This document shows, piece after piece, positions 38,701 to 50,700 of a stretch of 64,000 bases of DNA. The translations under genes were made by a program, and so were the position numbers. The notes under the pieces are model-generated. The model worked only from the letters and a program-made list of their open reading frames with translations, was not told the origin of the DNA and made no database searches. The stretch comes from Dendrobium chrysotoxum (Eukaryota > Streptophyta > Magnoliopsida > Asparagales > Orchidaceae), in the NCBI GenBank assembly GCA_019925795.1, contig CM034312.1:85067528-85131527 (forward strand), in the 5' to 3' direction. Position 1 is the first letter of the stretch; each line of letters starts with the position of its first letter.

Positions 38701-41700
38701 GGAGTTCATTGATGCGTATGCTCTAGCTTGAGAGAAAGCGCATTGAGAAAGTTTTCTATTTATAGTTAGTGGATTATGTTAATTTTATTGTACCTATAAA
38801 CATTATATTCAGTTCACCCATTAGGTCCTCATACTAAATAATACAAAAATTTTCTTTTCTCAACAAAGGGCATAACTTGTAAATTAGGTAAAGCTGTTCA
38901 AAAACTGGCCACTTTGGTGTACTTAGAAGAATAAGAATATACTTATATACCTAAAGTTTCATTAAACTACAAATAGGTCAACTATTTTATATGGATTGAA
39001 GTGTTGGAAATAAAGAAAAGTTACTTGAAATCAAGTTTAGTGCAAGAAAAAGAGAATTTTCAGATGAATGTTAGGTCAAACAATCAAGGACATAGTGATT
39101 AATCATTATATTAGAAAAATAATGCATGTAAAACCTGTAAGAGATAAGCTAGTAGAAAATAAATTAAAATTATTTGGGGAACTGCAATACAGAATCGAAA
39201 TTGCACAAATAAGATAATTAGATTGAACTAAAGTGAAAGGATTGAAAAAGATGGTAAAATAAATTTGAGAATGGTAAAAATTGTAAGGAAAGACTTATGA
39301 GAGCTTAAAGTTTAGGAAACAAATAAAAATCATTTCTTTATTTACCAAACAAGGAATGAATGGAATAGGCATACTGTACTTAAACCCAAATAATTGGAAT
39401 AAGCTCATAAATATGATGACATTTCAGGTCAGGAAAGATAAAGTAACCCTACCACTGGTAGAAGATTTAGTTTGAAATCAAATTAAACTTGAAATAATCC
39501 ACTTGTATACAACAAGACATACTTTTGCATAAGGCGCAGCAACTTTGATAAATGAAAATTCCGGATCTAGTGTATATCCGATACCTGAAAAAAAGTTTTT
39601 GAAACCAGAAGAAAGGTTCACTTAGATACACTGCGAGCAAATTTTTACAAATGAAGGATTCAGTTTTCAGAGGCCACATATAACTGATAAAAGATGAAAC
39701 AGTTAGCGAAATCAACAACAACAACATCAAGCCTTTATCCCACTGCGTGGTCGGCTACATGAATCCTTTTTCTCTATTGTGTCTTGTTAAGAGTCAAATT
39801 CTCATTTAAATCTAATAAAGAAAGGTCATTTCTAATATTTTTTAACCAAGTCTTTTAAAGTCTACCTCTACTAACTACTCTTTGAAAGCCATACTTTTGC
39901 TCAACTTTCTTTAACTTATGATAAACTAATACAACAACAACAACAACAACAAGCCTTTATCCCACTACGCGGGGTCGGCTACATGAATCCTTTTTCTCTA
40001 TTGTGTCCGGTTAAGAGTCAAATTCTCATTTAGATCTAATAAAGAAAGGACATTTCTAATATTTTCTAACCAAGTCTTTTTAGGTCTACCTCTACCTTTC
40101 TTAACATATGTTAAATCAAATACATCTACTCTCCTAACCAGGTCATTGGAAGGCCGTCGTTCTATGTGACCAAACCATCTAAGGCGACTCTCTCTAATCT
40201 TATCTGCCACTGGAGCTACTCCAACCTTTTCACGTATATGCTCATTTCGTATCCTGTCTCTAAGAGCAAAGCCACTCATCCACTTGAGCATCCTCATCTC
40301 TGCAACACTTAACTTAATATTATGCTTCTCTTTTAATGGCCAATATTCTGCACCATAAAGCATTGCAGATCTAACCACCATCTTGTAGAATTTTCCCTTA
40401 AATTTGAGTGGTACTTTTCTATCACACAACAAGCCCGATGCATTCCTCCACTTCATCCATCCTACTTGAATTCTACTAATAATATCCCCATCTATTTCAC
40501 CATCACTCTGAACAGTAGACCTAAGATATCTAAAACGTGTACTCTTATTAATGACTTGATCGCTCAAAGTCACAAACCCCCCACTAGATCTATTACTACT
40601 AAAATTACACTCCATGTATTCGGTTTTAGATCTACTCAAACAAAAACATTTAGACTCTAAGTTTGACCTCCATAATTCAAGTTTAGACTCTAAGTTTTAC
40701 CTACATTTAGACTCAAATTGTCCCTGCTCGAGAACTGGACAAATGCTTTGAAAAATTATGCAATCATTTTGAAATTGTCCATCTCTTTTCAAAATCAAAA
40801 TCATTCATATGTTTCACACTCGAGTGGCCCAACCTCTGAGGTAGCATCATAACTCCTGCATTTCAAATCTGATCATCCTCCTCACAAAAACTAGAGTGGA
40901 CAAGACATAAACTCTGATGATGGACATATTGAAAGCAATCTCAATCAAAGAGGATGCTGTCAATAAAATGCCCCAAACTATCAAATAAATTATTATGGGG
41001 GTCAAATTCTTATAAAAAATATACAAACATGAAAATATACAAAAAAGAAAAAGCAATCAAGCAAAAATCTACTACCTCAAAGCATATGCAAACAATCATC
41101 CACCCTCTACAATAGTTTGATAGAGATAATTTCAAGATTAATCTCAGCTTACAATGAGCCAATATCATGTAAAATGTATCATTACAACCACTCTCAAAAT
41201 ATCATGCTAGTAAAGATGAGACATATTGATGCAGGACATAAATGTAAAAATAGAATTTATTAAGAGCTTGCACGCGTTCAATTAAGAGCGATCGGAAAAC
41301 TAGTACTTTAGCCAACTAACGAAAATAAAAATCAAGAGAGGGGTGCCTAAGCTTAGGCTAAGTCACACACTCAAAGTTGAGATCACAAAACAATTAGAAA
41401 TTCAACATGAGCAAATTTGATGGAAATCCAATAACATTCCTAAATTAATAATGTGATCATTCACATAGAAGCCAACACTCACATCCTACATTTACTAAGC
41501 TTGGCAGAGATTGATTAGCAAGATCTTTATGAATCAAGTCCAAACCACAATAGAGAATTAAACTATGAAGATACAAGAGTAGGGATATTGGAAGACCTTT
41601 GTCACGGTTTTGACGTAATCCACCATTAAACGGAAGCAAGTTGTCCTTCTATGGCTTCGGAGAGAGTGAATAAGATGCGCTCCACGTATTCCTCAACATT

Positions 41701-44700
41701 GTTATCGATCTGTGGATTGATGTCGAAGAAAGTTGAATAAAGGATGTGAACGAAACCTTGCTCGTCGTAGACAATGCCAGAGTCGAGTTCAGGATCGGCC
41801 ATGCATCAACTTCGTATGGTTGATGTGTTGTAGAAACTGTACTTTGCTATCCTTGAATATTTTCTTAGCGAACTTGGGGTTTTCTCCAAGAAATTCAAGA
41901 AAAGAGAAAGGGGAATGGTTGGCCGGCCAAGGGGAAGGGTTTGGGAGACTTGGGTTCAGATTTGGTGGGGTTAGGGTTAAGTTTGAAAGGGGAATTTTGG
42001 GAGGGAAGGCTGAAATTAAGTTTCCAATCAAAGTCCTTTGATTTGGAAAGAATTTAAATAGCATAAGGGGGAAAGAGAGGGGGCGGGTAAGGTAGAGGGG
42101 CTTGGAATTTAATTCCTAAGGAGGGGGGGTTGATTTTGGAAAACAATAAAGGAGGTGGGGACCTTGGAGGTTTCGGCCAGGAGAGAGAGAGGGGATGAGG
42201 TGTCTAGATGCAATGTATGTGGGGATTTGACTTAATTAATCAATCAATCTCATATTTGAGATTGATTACTAATTAATGGGCTTTCCAAACTTAGACAACT
42301 TTAATTAGGAAAGCTTTGACTTTTCAAACTATTTGAATTTGAATTCAAATAATTCCCAAACTAAGGCTAATCTATTTTAGGAAAGGGTAGATTTGGGAGG
42401 TGGTGGAAAGGGTATGGGGTGTGGCCGGCGGCTTGGGTGGGTGGGAGTGAACTGGCAGCTTGGAGTGGTGGTGGGGGTGGGGAGGTTGGCCGACAGTGGG
42501 GAGGGGGTCTTAGAGTTGGCCGGTGGTGGGGGTTTTGAAAGGTGGCCGGCGGCTTTAGAAAGGGGAGGGAAGGAGAGATAAGGGAAAAAAGAAAGAGAAC
42601 CACGAACTGAGACTCTTCCAAGGTTGGTGGGTGATCCGTCGTCCCTCTCCTAGGGATTTCTCAAAGCTCTCATACTCTCACATTAAGAGAACAATATGCG
42701 GCAATTCTTTGATAATCATTCATTAACTTCAAAATAAACATGAGGGGCTTATAAATAGCCCCCAACAAAGAACAGGAAATAAACGACAACATTGCCCATA
42801 GGGCTTACACACGACAAAGCCCTTAAGTAAGGGTAGAACTAGAAATGTAAATAAAACAAATACATAATAAAACAAATACATATAAAAGACTCAAAAATAG
42901 ATCGGCGCCATCGTGACTGTAGATCGTCGGCCACGTCTCTGATAAACTTTCCATGATCTGATTTCCTCATCACATATGTCCCTAATCGATGATTTTGTCG
43001 CCAAATGAAAATACAGGTAAAAGGTTATGACTTGGTGGTTTTGCCGCAAACTGACGTCATTATACTACGATTACGACCATAGCCTGGATGTTCTTCAATG
43101 GCTCCTTCCCTGCTTGAGTTGTAAATCATATGATGCACTTAATATGATACAAAGCCCTCTATTAGTTATAGTTGACTTAGAATTGTCCCTATAGACAAAT
43201 ATCCACCGTTGGTTTATAAGATCCACTTATACAAAGTAACTCGGGACACTAGGCAAGGATCCTTCATCCATATTAGGTCGACTACCTCCACTGAGTAAGT
43301 AGATCAAGAATCGTGATAATCCGAGTTGATGGAATCATGAGAACTTGATCAGATTCATCATCTCCCCACCATCTCCTTAAACCCAAAGGTGGTAAATTTT
43401 TCCAGTCTAAAATTAAAATCGATGCTACTATATACTAAGCATTTAACTCATAATGAATATCATTGATAGAAAGTACTCTCTCGTTATTGACTCTAGGTTT
43501 ATATGATCCCTTTATATGCAGTAACTCAAGACACTAGGCAAGCAACCTTCAACCAAGTTAGGTCGACTACCTCCACTGAGTAAGTAGACCAGGGATCATG
43601 ATAATCCGACTTGATGGAACCATGAGAGCTTGATCGAATTCATCATCTCCGATTAAGCTCTCGTCATCCACCCTAGGTTTATACAATCCCTTTATACGTA
43701 ATAACTCAGGACAATAGGCAAGGATCCTTCAACTAGGTTAGGTCGACTATCTACACTGAGTAAGTAGATCAGGGATCGTGATAATCCGAGTTGATGGAAC
43801 CATGAGAGTTTGATCATATTCATCATCTCCCCACCATCTGCTTAAACCCAAAGGTGGTAAATTTGGCCAGTCAAAAATCAAAATCGATGCTACTATATAC
43901 TAAGCATTTAACTCATAATGAATAACATTGTTAGAAAGTACTCTCATCATTGAGAGGGATAAGTAACTATAGGGGCTTGCGCCCATGAGAAATCTGGAAC
44001 CAAATCATAAAATCCTCACAAAATAAGGGTTAAATTTTTGGGTAGTGTATTATATGCAACCCAATCTGTCTTCTGAAATTTGACCCGAAAAAACTCTCTT
44101 AGCAAAATCAGGTGAAAATTTTTTAAGCCCACATCATCCACCACATATTTCTGGTGAAATCAAAAGCAAAAATGCAGTCTTCTTTTCTGTTATTATTCAT
44201 AAAAAATCTTTTTTGAGGAGTCCATCAAAATCCTTCTTGATATAGCTGCAAGAGGTTGCTGCTAACTAAAGCTACGAGGATGCTGCAAACTAAAGCTTCT
44301 GGAATCTGGACCAATATTCAACATGCAACATCTTGATAGCCAAAAGATAAAATAAGAGGAAACTCAATTAAAAAAAAGATAGAAAAGTCTTTGAAGGTTT
44401 GAAGCTAAGGGAAACTCATACAAAAAGCTTGGTCATAATCCAACAGTGAAGGAAAGACCTAAGCACCTTCAAGAAAGAAAAACCATTACAATGAATGCAA
44501 TTGAATCCTCATATTGTCTTGAATTCCTCACTCTTTCAACCTACAAATGCATCATCTATAGAATTTCAAGACGCCAATACTAATCTTACACTAGAAGTTA
44601 TAATACACGATGAAATTATATCCATTATTGATGATGAATATCAACAAAATCTTATGTATCGGTTGGACATGCATGCAAAGACCCATGGATTTTATAAAGA

Positions 44701-47700
44701 AGCTAAAATACTTATGGCTACATCTACTTGACGAATATCCACTAAACAATATATTGGAGCTAAACTTTCAAAGTCGACATAATTGATGCAAAACTTAAAA
44801 TCTGCCATTATAGAAAATGCAAATTGTGTGTTAAGCCGAACGTTCTCAAAGATTTAACTTTTTATTTTACTTTAGTTTTAGTTACTTTTAACTAAGTAGG
44901 AGGTAAAATTTCAGTAAATATTTGCATCTGCATGCTTAGGATAGTACCTTTACTAATGCCTAAAATTATTTGGTCTTTTGGACTTTCTATTATGTTGGAC
45001 TTTTGTTCACTGGATTTCTTTAGATTCTTTTTTTTTGTTAGACTGCTCTTAGATGGTTTGGTCATATAAAACATCGGCCGTCTAATGACTCAGTTAGAAG
45101 AGTAGATGTATTAGATTTAGTCAATGTTAAGAAAGATAAAAATAGACCTAAAAAGACTTGGTTATAAAGAATTATAAATGACATTTTTATTAGATTAAAA
45201 TGAAATTTTGAATCTTAACAGAACACAATTGAGAAAAATGATTCATGTAGCTGACACTACTTAGTGGGATAAAGGTTGATGTTATAGTTGTTGTAGATTG
45301 CCCTTACAGTCTTTGATTTAGCAATAAACGAGGTATGTCATAACTATAACATTTGGAGTCAACTTACTCCAATAAAAAGTGTCTTCCTTCTATTACGATT
45401 TCATATACACAATTTCTAATATAAAGGATATGCTACCATTTGCCTTACAATCTATATTTAAAGGTTCTTGTATGATTTCAATGGCTGTCTTCTATTTTAT
45501 TTAAGTAGTTTTACTTTTAACTTAGGAGTTATAGTTTTAATAAAAGCTTACATATACATGCTTACGATAGTACCTTTACTAGTGCATAAAATTCATTGGT
45601 TCTTTGGACTTTCTATTATGTTGGTCTTTTGTTCGCTGGATTTCCTTGGATACAATTTTTTTTGTTGTAGACTGCACTTACGGCTCTTTGCATTAGCAAT
45701 GAAAGAGGTATGTAATAACCATAACATTTGGAATTAACTTATTCCAATAAAGAGCATCTTCCTTCTATTACGATTTAATATACATGATTTCCTAATATAT
45801 ATAGGATATGCTAACATTCTCCTTACAATCTCTGCCTTATGTCTCTCATATGATTTTGATGGCTCTCTTCTATTATGATCATGATAGGAATCTGATCTCC
45901 ACACAACAAAAACAACAATAACAAGGAGAAAACACAACAAAAATCAACGAGAAAGAAATATTATGAGCTAATTTTATTGATATAGGCACAACAAACCAAG
46001 ATACAAGTTGATCTACTATTCAAGAGGTAGATCGGCTCTCCACCAACCCTAGGCGCCATTAGGAACAACTCCAAAAAAAAAACTACAACAAAACACAATT
46101 CACATAATAAAAATAAAACCCAATTAACCCTAATATAAACCTTTCTTAATTCACTCCAAATCTGAATTCAAATCATCCCTTTTTCCTTAAATAAACCTTT
46201 CCTAATTCCCTCTCAAATCTGAATTCAAATCAACTCACTTTCCCTAAATAAACTTTCCTAATTTTCGCCCAATTTTAGTTTTCTATGGTAAGTAATTAAA
46301 GGTGTATGTAATTAATCCCCTTTGCTCTTCTTGTCCACTGCCCACCCTAATAAGGCCCATCGGCTTAGCCGATCCATCAATACTCCCCTCCTAAAGAGCC
46401 ACCTTATCCTCAAGATGATAGCATGCTTGTGTTCCCATAGAGGAGGTTACCCCTGAACTGGCAGGAACACCTCTCGATACTGCTATAGAAGTGGTTGGAC
46501 AATCTCTGGAACATCCTCTATCTCCATACTTCCACCTCCCTCGAAGCTGTGGAGCTCCACCAAGAATCTCATCCCTGCTCCCTGGATTGCCCTCACCATG
46601 GTCTTAAGAGAAACCCTGCTTTTGGATAGACTAGGATCCCCACTATCCTCATGTTCCTCCCTCCCACCATGAATTCCATAGTCAATGCCTTCCAATCCAC
46701 CTTGGTCTCCTCCAGAGTCTGCAATCACTTCATGCCCATCTGTGCTCCCTATGTCCAATGGAAAGAAATCCTCCCTCACCTGGATCATCTGCAATGTCAC
46801 CATCAGCCCTACGTAGATGACTCTACTATTCTCCACCTTCCCCATTCCCATCATCACCCTAAAACAACCTGTGCAGACCAACTTCAGCCCCAATTGGTCC
46901 ACCACCTAGTTGAAGATGAAATTGTGGGTCGCCCCGCTGTCCACTAGAACGACCACAGATTATCCTCCTATATGTCCCTTCACCTTCATGGTGTGATTTG
47001 AGATAACCTCACAACTGAGTTTAGGGAGACCTCCGCCACATCTATGTGCAAATGTTCCCCCTCCTCTAGAGTCTCCTCATAACATACTATAAGTACCTAT
47101 AGTGAACGGTCCTTGAAGCGGTGGCCTGGTACAAACTTCTCATTATAACAGAAACACAGTCCCCAGCCTACTTCTCCTGAACCTCTATCACAGTCATCCG
47201 CTTAAAATTTCCCCCAGGCCATGCTCCCAATTCCCTATCCTTGGGTACTTCTCTCTGAATGGGCACAGGTTGTTCCTTTGGTGCCAAAAAGTAGTCTTCG
47301 TCCAGTATTAAGCTCCGAACTACTTCCCTTGTTGCTTTTCTCAAGTGAGTTTTTATCCTCCACCAACTAGGCTAGCTTCATAGCCTAACCCAACCCTTGT
47401 GACCTCAATAATCGGGGTGGCCCTGATTTCTGGCTTGAGCCCCTTATTGAAATTCCTCTCCAATATTGTCTCACCTCCCCAATCAGCTGGAAAGGTACTC
47501 AAACTTCTTCTGATAATCCAACACTATCTCTTTATGAACTAGAGTAAAGAACTACTCGTAGAAGTCTTCTTCCCGACTGGTTCGAAAATGTTCTAATAAA
47601 CCATCTTTCAACTCCCTCCACAATCAGATTGGATCTCTTATGTCTCTCCATTGATACCAAGACAAGGCCTTCCTCTCTAAGCATAATCACCACAATGAGT

Positions 47701-50700
47701 CTCTCCTCCTCCGTCTGCCCATTCACCGCAAAGTACCTCTCCATCCTATGGATCCACCCATGAGCATCTTCCCCCTAAAAAACAGGCATCTTCGGCTTTC
47801 TCAATCTTCAATCCCCTCCGCCCCAACTTCCTCTTCCACCTCCGGCTCCTCCCACGTGGCAATTGTTGTGATCTCTCCATTATTTTGGGAGGAGTTTATC
47901 TCCTGCTATAAGTTTAGGTTTTGATTCCACTGCTTGGTGACTTTTTTACTACTATTTCTATTTAGTTGACCAAACTTTATTATTGGATTGATTTTATAAT
48001 TGATGTTATTCAAATTCAATATAATTTGGGTATCAACGAATGCATGGATTTAAGCTTGTATGATTTTCTTGGATTTGAAATTTCAATAGTTATTTCTAAT
48101 AGAAAGCTATTAAATTACCATATGAATTGATTTTATTAACACTTTTAGTTTTCATCAGAAATAATAAATAATTATTAAAAATTAGAAATATGAGACAAAT
48201 GATGTTTTTGTGTGCGGGTTAATAAATCCACATGTCATAGTAGATCGGTATTAAGAAGCCTAGCCAAGAAGTTTTACGTCACTTAGTTCTAACTTTATTT
48301 GGAAATAAATTTTAAACCCAATACATGGATCGTTAGAATTTTGAAATATACAATTTCTTATTTAACTTTGGATTTAATTCTCAGTTATTCCATACCTTGG
48401 TTTTGATTTTAGAAAAGAAAACTTTGTTGTTTTTTTTGTTTTGATGAACTCATTGTTATTGGTAAATAGAAACCTACAAGTTTGTAATTCAATTTTTTAC
48501 TAAGAAAATCACAAACAATTCATATAAATGTTGTATGACCACAAACATTAAAAGGCAATATGTACTCACCTCTAACTCGTGCAGTTTTGCACATCAGGAT
48601 GGAAGAGTTAAATAGGTTACATATGTTCAAGCCATTTGTCATCACATCATTAATCATTAAACATACAAATTTGCGAGTGAATCCTCAAGGGACTCGAGGA
48701 TCAGTAGTTAAGTGTTCTTCAATTTAGGAAATGATTAAATAACATCAAATATGAAACATAACCATAACATCCAAAATTGCAGGGGTGGGAAAAGCTTGGC
48801 AGATTTCAAACTTGACTGCCAAGTTACATAGAAAAAAAAAAGTTTGCGTCTCTGAAAAGTGATATATGTTAGCTGAAATACACCTGACTTTGATTGCTTT
48901 AAATTATTTTCTTAAAATCCCACCATCCAGTCTGAAATTAGTTGACTAAAAACAATCTTTCCCTTGCGAAGTCCTTTTTGTGTCGGTTTAGATAACAGGC
49001 TCAACTATTCTCGTGATTATATCAAGATTAAAATCATGCCTATCTGCATTCGTTTCTAAATAACCTACAAAAATAGTAATAAACACAAAGAAATTGCTAC
49101 AGCTGTGAAATTTTTACCTTCAAGAGTTGAGAAGGCCCTTAAAACAAACGTAAATGTGGCAGGGAACCGGAAAGGCTGATCTGTTGCTATTGCAAACAAA
49201 TCCTGAAAAATATCTCATAAAAAATTTGTAACATCTTAGGAAAAAAGGGTATACATTTTAATCTTGATTGAGCCTACCTCACCAATCGCAGCCAAAGTTT
49301 GTTGCTGATCGGGTGACTGGCCTAGTAGATTATCCAAGAAAAACTGTATGGACCTCTTCACCTGCAGGAAAAGAAGCGCTATCATGTCAGGCCAAAAATC
49401 ACAACATAAAAAAAATTATATAAGCTCCACTAAGATTATTAGTTTTTAAGATACATGAACATAATTTAAAGAAATAACAAGCTTCACTAACCGATGACAT
49501 GTCTCCTGTTGGCTTTAGTGCCTCAATTTCAATGAGGTTCCTCATGATCTAAATACATAGGCATTAAATAATAGCTTTGCCTCAGTATCCAAAATATAAA
49601 GAAACATGACATATTCTAATAAATAAGAGAGTTTCCCACAAATGCAAAAGACAAATAACGCATGATATGAATAAGCAAATGCTAGTTTCTCCAATGGCTA
49701 TAATCATTTTTAAAACCGATGAAGCATTTAACCACCATCAGTAAAATGCAAGTATAGACTTAAATAAAAATAAGAATTAAAAAAACATATCGAAGGACAC
49801 TTCCTCATGCAAGGCCGGCCTTTATAAACTTGTAGCAGAATTTGGCGTCAAGAAGATATTTGAAAAGGGGGATTTTCCACCATCCTTTATCAGGATTATT
49901 AGATAGGTTATGCGATCAAAACTCATATCTGAATATTATAGTTCAAAAAGTTACGAACTTTGTTTCTTTGGAGAATCATGACCTTGGCACAATTTCCAAA
50001 ATCTTTACCGAGAAAGTTAACATGTTAAACTCTTTTTGTTTTCCCATCACACCTAGTTAGTTCTCTTTCTACTTATTAGAGTTAAATATAAAACATGCTC
50101 TTATCCTTGAATTCCACCTTTTGGAAAGCCGTCCAAAGTGGATGGAGACATAACGAAGCTGACACAACTCTAATTCCATAATTAGTGCCAAGATGGATGT
50201 GCTAGGAACTAGAAGAAAAAATTAGGATCAACATGGGTAAGAATGAGCACTAGAAAAAATATACTTCTTGAGGGATTTCTGATGTATTGGTATCAAAATT
50301 CACATTCCTGATGCTTCTTATTTTGCTCTCCATCTAAAGTTGAGAAATGATTTGGATCTAAGGCAAGGAAGATCAAGATCTGAAAAAGAGAGAGAATGCT
50401 CAGGATGTTTAGAATGCTCAAGTTCATCAGAAAGCTGTTTCTATGTTACGCTAGCGGGGTTAACACTGAAGAGTGTCTTGTAATTGAGCATGAATTTATG
50501 GTGACAGAAGGATTAAATACAGATGAGTGTAAAATCTAGGGCTCAATGGATCATTTGTATGTTGTTGATGTGGCAAGGATGTTTTTATGCATCACCCATA
50601 TTCTTTCTCACGGACGAACTTAGCAAGGAAGGAACTTTTTGTGGATATGGATGGCTTCGAATTTTTTTACAAGAAAAAGAAAATACAATGCAACAATTGC

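Larger units (their letters stand above)
34729..38875 (+). mobile_element. Ty1/copia element, decayed, with nested insertions
   Basis: The left LTR (~34729-34891) and right LTR (~38745-38875) share CTATTTGTAGTAAGTGGA / CTATTTATAGTTAGTGGA, ATTGTACCT and ATACAAAAATT blocks in order. The left LTR is followed by TGATATTAGAGC, a mutated copy of the TGGTATCAGAGC primer-binding site. Near the right LTR, broken plus frames give copia RNase H pieces: HWEVVKHILNYIKKAPGKRL (~38050-38108), then FLEGNQIAWRRKKQKLVAR (~38340-38390). Gag to reverse transcriptase is gone. A gypsy derivative (35879-37913) and a SINE (~38137-38255) sit inside. It lies in the H-I intron region of the right ABC1K gene, antisense. 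Confidence 0.75.
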
